Positions 45,474-54,568 of a DNA stretch of 64,000 nt are shown here, one piece after another. Location: contig NZ_SNXC01000009.1 of assembly GCF_004362145.1 (NCBI RefSeq), positions 671,823 through 735,822 of the forward strand. Reading direction: 5' to 3'. How positions within the stretch are numbered: the stretch's first letter is position 1; each line of letters begins with the position of its first letter. The translations under genes and the position numbers were made by a program. The notes beneath the pieces are model-generated. The model ran no database searches and was not told the origin of the DNA. It worked only from the letters and a program-made list of their open reading frames with translations. The DNA is from Marinomonas balearica (lineage in GTDB: Bacteria; Pseudomonadota; Gammaproteobacteria; Pseudomonadales; Marinomonadaceae).

Positions 45474-45824
45474 ATGGCACGAGTTAAAAAATCCAGAAGT
45501 ATGAAGAGCCGATTAGGGCGTGATGCAAAAACAGGCTCAAAAGAAATGCTCAAAGAGCAAAATAAAGCCCGCAAAGCTTCAAAGCCGAATAAGTTCCAAA
45601 CTAAAAAGTCGAAAGAACGAAAAGAACAAGCGCATAAAAAGCTTGTGCGCCTAGGTTTAGCGCCAAAAGAAGAGGCCGCGTCACAAGCACCTCGTCCTCG
45701 TAGATTTACGATGCCGGTTCGTGAAGAAGACAAGGTTGCAAAGGTTGAAGTAGAGGTAAAGGAAGACAGCAACGAGCTTATCGCCAATGATTTGCTTGAT
45801 GCGTTTACCGAAACAGACCAATAG
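45474..45824 (+). CDS. Small lysine-rich hypothetical protein
   Basis: ATG 45474 has AGAGG upstream and gives 116 residues; the frame is open from 45420. The N-terminal 60 residues are very basic (MARVKKSRSMKSRLGRDAKT, then many Lys), the C-terminal part is acidic and ends in a short helix ELIANDLLDAFTETDQ. Such charge segregation suggests nucleic-acid or ribosome binding, but I do not recognise the family. A terminator follows at once. Confidence 0.55.
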   Translation: MARVKKSRSMKSRLGRDAKTGSKEMLKEQNKARKASKPNKFQTKKSKERKEQAHKKLVRLGLAPKEEAASQAPRPRRFTMPVREEDKVAKVEVEVKEDSNELIANDLLDAFTETDQ

Positions 45825-45842
45825 AGTTCAATTAGAAATAAC

Positions 45843-45869
45843 AAAAAGGCTGCATATGCAGCCTTTTTT
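45843..45869 (+). terminator. Intrinsic terminator
   Basis: AAAAAGGCTGCAT and ATGCAGCCTTTTT form a compact stem with a following T-run. Confidence 0.9.
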
Positions 45870-45907
45870 GACGACAATAAAAATAAAGAACTAAAAGGGA
45901 CTGTGTT

Positions 45908-46987
45908 ATGAATGCAAAAGCATCTGTACCGATGTCGAGTGTGCGATTCCTATTGGAGGCAGTTAAAGCCAAAGGCCATTGCATCCCTACATTGCTTGAA
46001 AGTCTTGATATTGACCCTTCATTTATTGATAAAAATGACACATTCCCCGCTTATGAATATGGCATGCTTTATCAAAAAATCATATGGTTAGAGCAGGACG
46101 AATCCTTCGCTATGCTAAGTGGCGGTAAAATGCCAAATGGCACGTTTCGTATGATGTGCTTATGCATTATACATGCGCGCAGTCTTTCTAAGGCTCTCTA
46201 TCGATGTAGCGATTTTTTTGAAGTGTGCCGAAGCCCGACCATTAAGCCAGTTCTCATAAAAAAAGGGCGTTATGCCTTGGTGACGTTTGCGCCAGTCGAT
46301 ATTATCGCCAATGATTTTACCGAAGACATGATGGCAAATGAGCCGATTGAAAAAATCAGAACGACCATGTCTATATGGCACCATTTTATCAGTTGGCTAA
46401 TTGGGCGTCGGTTAGTGTTGAAAGCCGCGTATTTTATGGCTAACAGGCCGAGTGATGTAGAATATTACAAGACACTTTTCCAATCTGAAGTTAAATTTTC
46501 TCAGCATGCCAATGCGCTCGTATTTCCCGCAACTTATCTCGATATGCCAATTGTCCAAACAGAAGAAACCCTTAGAGGGTTCTTAAAAACAGCGCCGTAC
46601 CAACTCCTCGTAATGGTTGAAAATGACAATAGCTTGAAGTCACAAGTAATGGCTCTGATCGGTAAGGACTTTTCTCGTGAATTACCGAGTGCCGATGAGG
46701 TTGCTTCAACACTCAACATGAGTGTGTCTACCTTGCGTCGTCGATTGAGCGATGAAAGTACGTCATATCAGCAAATTAAGGATGAATGTCGCAAAGAAGC
46801 TGCCATCACCTATATGAATGTTCCTCGGCTTTCGATCAATGATATCGCCTCACTGATGGGGTTTGATGAACCGAGTGCATTTTTTCGTTCGTTTAAAAAA
46901 TGGACTGGAATGACGCCCGGAGAATATCGAAAAAGTGAGCAATATGTCCGATTCGAAAAGTCTCTGAACGAGCGAATTTCAAACTAG
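45908..46987 (+). CDS. AraC-family transcriptional regulator
   Basis: The 359-residue protein has the N-terminal ligand-binding region seen in OruR/ArgR-like AraC proteins (about 20-210) and a C-terminal double HTH (about 260-350): LNMSVSTLRRRLSDESTSYQ and SINDIASLMGFDEPSAFFRS with the terminal GMTPGEYRKS. It lies just upstream of the acyl-CoA dehydrogenase gene on the same strand, 123 bp apart, so control of that pathway is likely. The inducer is unknown; a fatty acid or acyl-CoA is an inference. Confidence 0.9.
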   Translation: MNAKASVPMSSVRFLLEAVKAKGHCIPTLLESLDIDPSFIDKNDTFPAYEYGMLYQKIIWLEQDESFAMLSGGKMPNGTFRMMCLCIIHARSLSKALYRCSDFFEVCRSPTIKPVLIKKGRYALVTFAPVDIIANDFTEDMMANEPIEKIRTTMSIWHHFISWLIGRRLVLKAAYFMANRPSDVEYYKTLFQSEVKFSQHANALVFPATYLDMPIVQTEETLRGFLKTAPYQLLVMVENDNSLKSQVMALIGKDFSRELPSADEVASTLNMSVSTLRRRLSDESTSYQQIKDECRKEAAITYMNVPRLSINDIASLMGFDEPSAFFRSFKKWTGMTPGEYRKSEQYVRFEKSLNERISN

Positions 46988-47042
46988 CTAAGTGACCGAT
47001 GATTGGTTTTGTTATTAATTTAGCCTCCTAATGTTATTGCTG

Positions 47043-47078
47043 AAACAGGATCTGTTTACCATTCTATAACGATAGAAT
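47043..47078. promoter_or_regulatory. Two tandem palindromes, candidate operators
   Basis: AAACAG-GAT-CTGTTT (47043-47057) and ATTCTAT-AACG-ATAGAAT (47061-47078) are both symmetrical and lie 33-68 bp before the acyl-CoA dehydrogenase start. They may bind a TetR-like (PsrA/FadR-type) or the adjacent AraC regulator. Confidence 0.5.
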
Positions 47079-47110
47079 AACGCTCGAAAAAATCGTCGGA
47101 GAATAAGAAT

Positions 47111-48850
47111 ATGAGCGACTATCGTTATCCATATAAAGATGTATTGTTTTCATTAAACCAAGCGGGCATCTCAGATCGATTAAATGATTTTCTTGAAGAG
47201 CCTTTAACGGTGGATTTGGTTGAGGCCATTTTAACTGAATCCGCAAAGCTCAGTGAGCAGGTTATTGCTCCTCTTAATTGGAGTGGAGATCAAGAAGGCG
47301 CTAGACTTGAAAGCGGTGATGTCTACGAGGCTAAAGGGTTCAAAGACGCTTTCAGTGCCTATGTCGAAGGGGGGTGGCCATCTCTGGATGGGCATGTCGA
47401 TCACGGCGGACAAGGTTTGCCATCAACATTAGCAACGGCGGTTAATGAAGGTATCCAGTCTGCAAACCTCGCTTTTTCATTATGCCCGTTACTTTCAAGT
47501 GGCGCGATCGAAGCGCTTGAACGATACGGTTCTCCCTCTTTAAAAAATACTTTTCTTAGTAAACTTGTAAGTGGCGAGTGGACTGGCACCATGAATCTAA
47601 CGGAGCCAAACGCAGGCTCTGATTTGGCAGCAATTAGCGCCAAAGCGGTACCGGAAGGCGAGCATTTCCTAATACAAGGCCAGAAAATATTCATTACGTG
47701 GGGCGACCATCAGATGAGTGACAATATCATTCATTTAGTGCTTGCCCGTCTGCCTGATGCTCCAGAAGGAGTAAAGGGGATTTCTCTTTTTCTTGTGCCT
47801 AAATATCTTGTGGCTGAAAGCGGTGAGCTTGGTGCTCGAAATGATGTATGTGTTGCATCATTGGAACATAAGATGGGCATTCACGCATCACCAACTTGTG
47901 TCATGGCGTTTGGTGAAAATTACGGAGCAGTGGGTTACTTAGTTGGCGAGCCAAATCAAGGGCTCAAAGCGATGTTTGCTATGATGAACAATGCCAGACA
48001 AGGTGTTGGGCTACAAGGGCTTGCCATCGCAGAACGCGCTTATCAGCAGGCTACAGATTACGCAAAAGAGCGCAAACAAGGTTATGACGCTGCTAGAAAG
48101 AACCGAGTCGCCATAATAGAACATCCTGATGTAAAAAGGATGTTATTAACAATGAAGGCGCTGATCGATGCATCTCGCGCTTTGATATATACCGCAGCGG
48201 TAGAAAACGATGTGTCTAAGTTAGCAAACGGGGCAGAGGCGTCTGCGGCGTCCGCTCGTACTGCACTGTACACGCCTGTTGTTAAAGGATGGATCACCGA
48301 AATAGCGCAAGAAGTCACCTCGCTTGCTGTACAGGTGCATGGCGGCATGGGCTTCATAGAAGAAACAGGTGTTGCGCAGCATGCAAGAGATGCTCGAATT
48401 TTGCCGATATATGAAGGCACAAATGGCATTCAGGCGATCGATCTTATTGGGCGAAAGTTACAAGGAGATAACGGCATTGCTTTGAGTCGGTTGATTGACG
48501 AAATCATCAGTGATGTTGGTTTGTCCAAATCAAAATATGCAGAGCAAGTTAAGACTGAGACCGTGTTTTTTCAGCAAACAACGGACTTGTGCTTGTCTTC
48601 AATGAAAGAAGATCCTTTATTAGGAACTTATCATGCTTACGCCTATATGATGCAATTTGGTTATGTCGTTGGTGCTTGGTTGATGCTGAAAGCAGAAGAT
48701 CAAATGAACGAAAATTCAGAGTTTGATGACCTTCGGTCTGCGTCGATTGAATTCTACTGCCGTCAAATTCTGCCAAGGGCGCGGATGTATGGTGACATGA
48801 TAACCGCCGGCACGTCGACAGTAGACAGCGCAGTCTTTTTCGATAAATAA
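47111..48850 (+). CDS. Acyl-CoA dehydrogenase
   Basis: The 579-residue flavoprotein carries out alpha,beta-dehydrogenation of acyl-CoA. Family features are GEWTGTMNLTEPNAGSDLAA, KIFITWGDH, the C-terminal QVHGGMGFIEETGVAQH and ARILPIYEGTNGIQAIDLIGRK with the catalytic glutamate. The extra C-terminal domain (about 470-579) matches the longer FadE-type proteins found in pseudomonads. The downstream gene encodes ETF-ubiquinone oxidoreductase, giving the electron route. Chain-length preference is not readable. Confidence 0.93.
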   Translation: MSDYRYPYKDVLFSLNQAGISDRLNDFLEEPLTVDLVEAILTESAKLSEQVIAPLNWSGDQEGARLESGDVYEAKGFKDAFSAYVEGGWPSLDGHVDHGGQGLPSTLATAVNEGIQSANLAFSLCPLLSSGAIEALERYGSPSLKNTFLSKLVSGEWTGTMNLTEPNAGSDLAAISAKAVPEGEHFLIQGQKIFITWGDHQMSDNIIHLVLARLPDAPEGVKGISLFLVPKYLVAESGELGARNDVCVASLEHKMGIHASPTCVMAFGENYGAVGYLVGEPNQGLKAMFAMMNNARQGVGLQGLAIAERAYQQATDYAKERKQGYDAARKNRVAIIEHPDVKRMLLTMKALIDASRALIYTAAVENDVSKLANGAEASAASARTALYTPVVKGWITEIAQEVTSLAVQVHGGMGFIEETGVAQHARDARILPIYEGTNGIQAIDLIGRKLQGDNGIALSRLIDEIISDVGLSKSKYAEQVKTETVFFQQTTDLCLSSMKEDPLLGTYHAYAYMMQFGYVVGAWLMLKAEDQMNENSEFDDLRSASIEFYCRQILPRARMYGDMITAGTSTVDSAVFFDK

Positions 48851-48901
48851 AATAAAAAATATACACATAAAAATCGAACCCGCTTCTAAGGGATATTCAA
48901 T

Positions 48902-50554
48902 ATGATAGAAAGAGAAATAATGGAGTTTGATGTCGTTGTCGTAGGGGGTGGACCATCCGGTCTTGCTGCGGCTTGCAGGTTAATGCAAAAAGCGAATGAG
49001 TCTAATCAAGAGCTTACAGTATGCGTTGTCGAAAAAGGCTCGGAAATCGGTGCTCATATTGTTTCTGGTGCTGTCGTTGACCCTAAGGCGCTAACTGAAT
49101 TGTTTCCCAATTGGAAAGAAGACGGCGCCCCGTTGCTTTCTGAAGTTGGCCGAGACGAAGTGCATTGGCTAGAGAGCGAATCTAGCTCCAGAAAAATACC
49201 AAACTGGATGGTTCCCAAATCCCTGCATAATGATGGAAATTATGTCATAAGTTTAGGCAATCTTTGTCGTTGGTTAGCGGAACAAGCGGAATCGTTAGGC
49301 GTTGAGATTTTTCCGGGTTTTGCTGCCTATGATGTTGCCTACGACGATACTGGGCGAGTTGAAGGCATTAATACGGGTGATATGGGAGTCGCATCAGACG
49401 GTTCAGAAAAAGACGGTTATATGCAAGGGATGCTTTTGAAAGCGAAGCAGACTGTGTTTGCTGAAGGGTGTCGAGGTCACTTAGGGAAATCATTAATCGA
49501 TCAGTTTGGTTTAAGTGAGGGTCGTTCACCACAGCATTATGGCCTTGGCATTAAGGAGCTATGGGATGTTCCTGACTCCGTTAGTGAGCCAGGTACTGTT
49601 ATTCATACCGCAGGTTGGCCTCTTAATTCGGATGCGGGTGGAGGAGGATTTTTATATCATCTTGAAAACAATCAGGTCGTGGTGGGTTTAATTGTCGATT
49701 TAAACTATAAAAACCCCTATTTAAGCCCTTATGAAGAGTTTCAAAAATATAAACATCACCCACTCATTGCGGAGGTGCTTAAGCAAGGCAAGCGAGTGTC
49801 CTACGGTGCGAGGGCGATTGCAAAGGGTGGATTAAACTCGTTACCTCAGATGGCAGTAAATGGTGGGGTCTTGGTCGGATGCGATGCCGGCACACTCAAT
49901 CCAGCAAAAATAAAAGGCACGCATACCGCAATGAAAAGCGGAATGATTGCGGCGGATTGTATCGTGGAACTGCTAGCAAACGACCCGTCATATGGACAAA
50001 AACTACACGAATTTGATCACCGTATTAAGCAATCTTGGCTTGGTGACGAACTCGCCCAATCGAAAAACTTTGTGCCAGTTATGCATTCTCTTGGAACGTT
50101 TTGGGGTGGAGCATTTAATTGGCTCGATCAGAATCTATTTAATGGGAAACTGCCGTTTACATTTAGGGATGAAATACCTGACAGCGCAGCGTTAGAGCTC
50201 GCGAAGCAACATACTAAAATCCAATATGATAAGCCAGATGGCGTGCTCAGTTTTGATCGACTTTCTTCAGTGTTTTTGTCGAATACAAACCATGAAGAAG
50301 ATCAGCCATGTCATCTACAGCTATTGAATGATGAAGTACCAACCAAGCACAATTTACCCATGTATGATGAACCTGCTCAGCGGTACTGTCCTGCGGGTGT
50401 TTACGAAATGGTTGAAAATGAAATAGGTACGGCGCTGCAAATTAACGCTCAAAACTGCATTCATTGTAAAACGTGTGACATCAAGGATCCTTCGCAAAAC
50501 ATAAGATGGGTAACACCGGAAGGAGCAGGAGGGCCAAATTACCCAAATATGTAG
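48902..50554 (+). CDS. Electron transfer flavoprotein-ubiquinone oxidoreductase
   Basis: ETF-QO passes electrons from reduced ETF to ubiquinone at the inner membrane. The 550-residue protein has the FAD-binding VVVVGGGPSGLAAACRL, VEKGSEIGAHIVSGAV, and the C-terminal 4Fe-4S domain with CPAGVYEM and NAQNCIHCKTCDIKDP. Two in-frame starts (ATG 48902 and 48920) are possible. etfA/etfB are not in this window. It lies 51 bp after the acyl-CoA dehydrogenase gene and is probably co-transcribed. Confidence 0.94.
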   Translation: MIEREIMEFDVVVVGGGPSGLAAACRLMQKANESNQELTVCVVEKGSEIGAHIVSGAVVDPKALTELFPNWKEDGAPLLSEVGRDEVHWLESESSSRKIPNWMVPKSLHNDGNYVISLGNLCRWLAEQAESLGVEIFPGFAAYDVAYDDTGRVEGINTGDMGVASDGSEKDGYMQGMLLKAKQTVFAEGCRGHLGKSLIDQFGLSEGRSPQHYGLGIKELWDVPDSVSEPGTVIHTAGWPLNSDAGGGGFLYHLENNQVVVGLIVDLNYKNPYLSPYEEFQKYKHHPLIAEVLKQGKRVSYGARAIAKGGLNSLPQMAVNGGVLVGCDAGTLNPAKIKGTHTAMKSGMIAADCIVELLANDPSYGQKLHEFDHRIKQSWLGDELAQSKNFVPVMHSLGTFWGGAFNWLDQNLFNGKLPFTFRDEIPDSAALELAKQHTKIQYDKPDGVLSFDRLSSVFLSNTNHEEDQPCHLQLLNDEVPTKHNLPMYDEPAQRYCPAGVYEMVENEIGTALQINAQNCIHCKTCDIKDPSQNIRWVTPEGAGGPNYPNM

Positions 50555-50773
50555 CGCTTAGTCATCGTTAACTTTCTTGCCAATACACTCAATGTTGGGA
50601 GGCGTAACTTATTCCCGAATAAAGTAGCGTTATCTACATATAGAAGCGGGTGGACTTGTTAACACCTTCTCTAGGCTTTTATAGGGAAGATAACTGATTT
50701 TTATAAAGTTATGCTTGCAGGGCTTCCCTGTAACACTGTTTAATAATAGCCCTGATAATTAAAGGGGAATTAT

Positions 50774-51223
50774 ATGCGTATTTGGGTTGACGCTGATGCC
50801 TGTCCAAACGTCGTTAAACAAATATTGTTTCGAGCAGCAGAGCGTGTTCAAATCAAATGCATATTGGTAGCAAATCAGGCGATCAGTATGCCTCCTTCCA
50901 AATGGATAGAACGCAAAGTAGTACAATCTGGTTTTGATGAAGCGGATAACTACATTGTAGATAACCTTACTCCTGAAGATCTTGTGATAACGGCAGACAT
51001 TCCTTTGGCTTCTGATTGTGTTGAAAAAGGAGCGATGGTGATTAACCCAAGGGGTGAAGAGTACACTCGAGAAAACATTCGACAACGATTGAATATGCGT
51101 GATTTTATGGAGCAAATGCGTTCCAGCGGTGTTCAAACGGACGGACCGCAAGCTTTTAATCAGCAAGACAGAATGGCTTTCGCAAACTCATTAGATAGAA
51201 TCTTAGCGAGAAAGCTGGCTTAG
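50774..51223 (+). CDS. YaiI/YqxD (DUF188) family protein
   Basis: The 149-residue protein begins [17 protein letters not shown] and has [19 protein letters not shown] and [12 protein letters not shown], the PIN-like DUF188 signature. The conserved aspartates suggest a metal-dependent nuclease fold, but no activity is established. AAAGGGG lies upstream of the ATG. It is a single gene. Confidence 0.9.
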   Translation: MRIWVDADACPNVVKQILFRAAERVQIKCILVANQAISMPPSKWIERKVVQSGFDEADNYIVDNLTPEDLVITADIPLASDCVEKGAMVINPRGEEYTRENIRQRLNMRDFMEQMRSSGVQTDGPQAFNQQDRMAFANSLDRILARKLA

Positions 51224-51237
51224 TTATACGCAATCTC

Positions 51238-51262
51238 AGCTCGCTTCGTGCGAGCTTTCGTG
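51238..51262 (+). terminator. Weak terminator-like hairpin after DUF188 gene
   Basis: AGCTCGC and GCGAGCT pair around TTCGT; only TTTCG follows, so termination is tentative. Confidence 0.45.
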
Positions 51263-51379
51263 TTCAGTTCTATATCAATGTTGAACGCTCAGACAGTGTG
51301 AATTATTCGCTAAGAGTTGATCTTTATGTAGCCAAAGGTCAGGGCTTAGCAAATAGTTTAAATTTGCGGGAACAATAAT

Positions 51380-52669
51380 ATGAAGAAAATTGTCGTTGTG
51401 GGCGGCGGAGCGGGTGGCTTAGAGTTAGTTACGAAGCTAGGGCACGCCTTTGGAAAAAAACGTCAAGCAGACATAACGTTAGTGGACCGTAGTCAAACGC
51501 ACATATGGAAGCCTCTTTTACATGAAGTGGCAACGGGGTCGTTAGATATAAATACGGACGGTGTGAATTACCGCGCTCATGCCGCGAAGCACCATTACTC
51601 ATTTCAGCTTGGTAATGTTACTGCTGTTGACCCGAATGCGAAGACAATTACTCTGGAACCTATTCAAGATGATAAAGGGCACGTTGTATTGCCTGAGCGA
51701 GATGTTGCCTTCGACATCTTGGTTATGGCTGTTGGCAGTGTCAGTAATGACTTCGGTACACCTGGTGTTTCGGATCATTGTTATTTTCTTGATTCTCATC
51801 GTCAAGCCGATCGCTTTCAACAGGCGTTGTTAAATCAGTTTTTGCGAATTCATCAAGCAGGCGATGATACCAAACTAAAAATCGCCATAGTCGGCGGTGG
51901 GGCGACAGGTGTTGAGTTGTCAGCAGAGCTATTCCATGTTGCAGACCTGCTTAAAGCCTACGGTATGCCCGAAATGTCAGGTCGTCGTGTGCAGGTTGAA
52001 CTCATAGAGGCTGGCCCACGTATATTGCCAGCACTTCCCGAGCGAATCGCTGCGCTTGCATCAAAAGAACTTCAACGTTTAGGTGTTTCAATCAAAGAGA
52101 ATACTCGCGTTACAGAAGCGTTCGATGGCGGTATGAAAACGTTTGAAGGCGACGATGTAAACGCAGATTTGATGATTTGGGCGGCTGGGGTGAAAGCACC
52201 TGAATTTATAAAAGGTATTGAGGGTTTTGAAACCACTCGTAACAACCAAATTAAAGTTCAGCGGACGTTGCAAGTTCCGAGCTTTGAAAATGTTTTTGTT
52301 ATTGGCGATTGTTGTGCTTGTGAACAAGATGATGGCTCGCTTGTTCCACCGAGAGCTCAATCAGCGCATCAAATGGCATCACTGGTGTTTGATAACATTA
52401 AAGCGACGTTCCGTAGTGAAACTCTCAAAGAATATTCCTACAAAGATCATGGATCTTTGGTCAACTTGAGCCGTTACAGTACGGTTGGTAGTTTGATGGG
52501 GAATTTGGGCGGTGGCTCAATGTTCGTTGAAGGGCGGATCGCGAGATTTGTGTATATCTCGTTGTATCGACTGCATTTGATCGCGATTCACGGATGGTTG
52601 AAAGCTACGATTATTATGTCAGCACAAAAAATTGGCAAAGTGGTTAAGCCGAAGCTTAAGTTACATTGA
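51380..52669 (+). CDS. ndh: Type II NADH dehydrogenase (NDH-2)
   Basis: The 429-residue flavoprotein oxidises NADH and reduces quinone without pumping protons. Two dinucleotide-binding motifs are clear: VVVGGGAGGLELVTKLG at the N-terminus (FAD) and IAIVGGGATGVELSAEL (NADH). The middle APEF/GDCCA segment and PPRAQSAHQMA are family typical. A C-terminal amphipathic region (LYRLHLIAIHGWLKA) would attach it to the membrane. It stands alone with a terminator. Confidence 0.93.
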   Translation: MKKIVVVGGGAGGLELVTKLGHAFGKKRQADITLVDRSQTHIWKPLLHEVATGSLDINTDGVNYRAHAAKHHYSFQLGNVTAVDPNAKTITLEPIQDDKGHVVLPERDVAFDILVMAVGSVSNDFGTPGVSDHCYFLDSHRQADRFQQALLNQFLRIHQAGDDTKLKIAIVGGGATGVELSAELFHVADLLKAYGMPEMSGRRVQVELIEAGPRILPALPERIAALASKELQRLGVSIKENTRVTEAFDGGMKTFEGDDVNADLMIWAAGVKAPEFIKGIEGFETTRNNQIKVQRTLQVPSFENVFVIGDCCACEQDDGSLVPPRAQSAHQMASLVFDNIKATFRSETLKEYSYKDHGSLVNLSRYSTVGSLMGNLGGGSMFVEGRIARFVYISLYRLHLIAIHGWLKATIIMSAQKIGKVVKPKLKLH

Positions 52670-52713
52670 TTTTCGGGTAAGTAAGTGCAAATAAATTAGT
52701 TGAATCTGATTGG

Positions 52714-52743
52714 AAAAAAGGGCGTATTAACGCCCTTTTTTTA
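52714..52743 (+). terminator. Intrinsic terminator after ndh
   Basis: AAAAAGGGCGT and ACGCCCTTTTT form an 11-bp stem ending in a T-run; it may also serve the convergent alpha-glucosidase gene. Confidence 0.9.
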
Positions 52744-52777
52744 TTGTTATACCTGTAATTTTGGGCTTACAGTGAAT

Positions 52778-54433
52778 TCAAATGCTCACTTTACCAATAT
52801 AAATCGAATAGGCCTGCAGCATGATTTTCCCTTCCTTTACGGTGCCTTTGTTAATGGATTTTGGAATCTCAATGTCTTCAAGCTTATTTTTGATGAGTGT
52901 TTTCGGTAGTTTGAGAACGGTTGTCTCAGCGCTGGTGTTCAAGGCAACAAGTAATTTCTCATCATCTGATTGGCGCGTAAAAATGAGTGAGTGCTCGTCG
53001 TCGTGAAAGAATTCGATAGCGCCTGACACAAGTGCGTTATGGTGTTTTCTAAATTGTAGAAAGGCTTTATAGGCGTGAAAAATCGAGTTTGGGTCGTCTT
53101 CCTGCAATTCAGCAGAGTAGGGCAGGTGCGAATCCACTACTGGAAGCCAAGGCTTTCCATCTGTGAATCCGCCATTGTCAGAATTTGACCATGGCATTGG
53201 GGTTCTGCATCCATCTCGACCTTTAAAATCGGGCCAAAACTCGATACCAAATGGGTCTACGAGCTGATCATAGGTTAATTCCGCTTCAGGAAGCCCTAAC
53301 TCTTCTCCTTGATAGAGGCAGACGCTACCGCGCATGGATAACAGCATGGCCATGTGGATTTTACTGCGTTCATGGTTTATCAAGCCTTCTTTTTCTGTCC
53401 AACGAGAAGCAACCCTTTCTACATCATGATTCCCTATCGACCAGCATGGCCAGCCATCGCCTAAACCGTCTTCGATTTCTTCCATTGTGGTACGAATGTG
53501 CTTCATGCTGGAATCATGGGTAAGAAGGTCAAACGAGTAACACATGTGCAATTTGTCGCCACCTTGTGTGTACTTCGCCATTGTTTCTAACGCAAAATCA
53601 CAGCCGACTTCGCCTACAGTGGTTGTTTGAGGGTACTCATCCATCAGAGCGCGTAGTTGTTTTAAGAACGGGATGTTTTCAGGTCGTGACTTATCAAACT
53701 CATGGAATTGATAGGCATATGGGTTGTCGGCGCGTACGCCAATACTGCCTTCTTCAACTTCTTCTTTTGGTGCGTTGTTGCGTAGCTCAATGTCATGAAA
53801 GAAGTAGTTCGCGGTATCGAAACGAAATCCATCTACTCCGCGATCTAGCCAGAATCGAACTGCATCTAAAACAGCCTCAATAACTTCTGGGTTATGGAAG
53901 TTTAAATCGGGTTGGCTGGATAAAAAATTATGTAAATAATATTGGCGACGACGGCTGTGCCATTGCCATGCAGGCCCACCAAAAACCGACAGCCAATTGT
54001 TTGGGATGGTACCGTCAGGGTTTGGATCGACCCAAACATACCAATCTGATTTTGGGTTGTCGAGGCTGCTTGATGATTCTTTGAACCAAGGGTGCTGATC
54101 TGATGTATGATTTAATACTTGGTCTATTAATATTTTTAGTCCGTGCTTATGCGCTATTTCAATTACGTTATCAAAATCGGATAATGTTCCAAAGATTGGA
54201 TCAACATCACAGTAATCCGAGACATCATATCCAAAATCTTTCATGGGCGATGTGAAAAAAGGAGAAATCCATATGGCGTCAACGCCAAGAGAGGCTATAT
54301 AAGGAATTTTGGCCGCCAATCCCGGTAGATCGCCAATGCCATCTCCATTTGAGTCAAAAAAGCTACGTGGGTATACCTGATAGATGACACAGCCTCGCCA
54401 CCACGGTGAGTTTTGATTTTCGGACATTGGCAA
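52778..54433 (-). CDS. Alpha-glucosidase, glycoside hydrolase family 13
   Basis: The 551-residue enzyme has the GH13 regions: DQVLNHTSDQHPWF, DGFRFDTANYF with the nucleophile aspartate, VGEVGCD with the acid/base glutamate and SIGNHDVERV. The N-terminal WWRGCVIYQVYPRSFFDSNG is typical of oligo-1,6-glucosidase/alpha-glucosidase (GH13_23-like) enzymes. No signal peptide, so it hydrolyses imported oligosaccharides in the cytoplasm. It is divergent from an MFS transporter gene 135 bp away, suggesting uptake and hydrolysis, although that transporter's type does not clearly indicate a sugar. Confidence 0.92.
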   Translation of the reverse strand: MPMSENQNSPWWRGCVIYQVYPRSFFDSNGDGIGDLPGLAAKIPYIASLGVDAIWISPFFTSPMKDFGYDVSDYCDVDPIFGTLSDFDNVIEIAHKHGLKILIDQVLNHTSDQHPWFKESSSSLDNPKSDWYVWVDPNPDGTIPNNWLSVFGGPAWQWHSRRRQYYLHNFLSSQPDLNFHNPEVIEAVLDAVRFWLDRGVDGFRFDTANYFFHDIELRNNAPKEEVEEGSIGVRADNPYAYQFHEFDKSRPENIPFLKQLRALMDEYPQTTTVGEVGCDFALETMAKYTQGGDKLHMCYSFDLLTHDSSMKHIRTTMEEIEDGLGDGWPCWSIGNHDVERVASRWTEKEGLINHERSKIHMAMLLSMRGSVCLYQGEELGLPEAELTYDQLVDPFGIEFWPDFKGRDGCRTPMPWSNSDNGGFTDGKPWLPVVDSHLPYSAELQEDDPNSIFHAYKAFLQFRKHHNALVSGAIEFFHDDEHSLIFTRQSDDEKLLVALNTSAETTVLKLPKTLIKNKLEDIEIPKSINKGTVKEGKIMLQAYSIYIGKVSI

Positions 54434-54568
54434 TTCCTTGTAAGTTTAAATTATCAGTTTTATTAGCGTTTGGTCGATGGATGCACATACGTATTTCACA
54501 TATTTATATGTATTACTAATATCCGAAAGGACTAATTACAAGTATTTATTTAGTAGGAGCTAACTATT

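Noticed and set aside
45458..45877. Antisense ORF of 139 codons opposite the lysine-rich protein
   Set aside because: Ser/Phe/Leu-rich composition is the mirror of Lys/Arg codons on the plus strand, and there is no ribosome site; the plus-strand gene has one and a terminator.
48549..48866. Minus-strand ORF of 105 codons at the end of the acyl-CoA dehydrogenase gene
   Set aside because: It lies opposite a conserved gene and has no family features or ribosome site.
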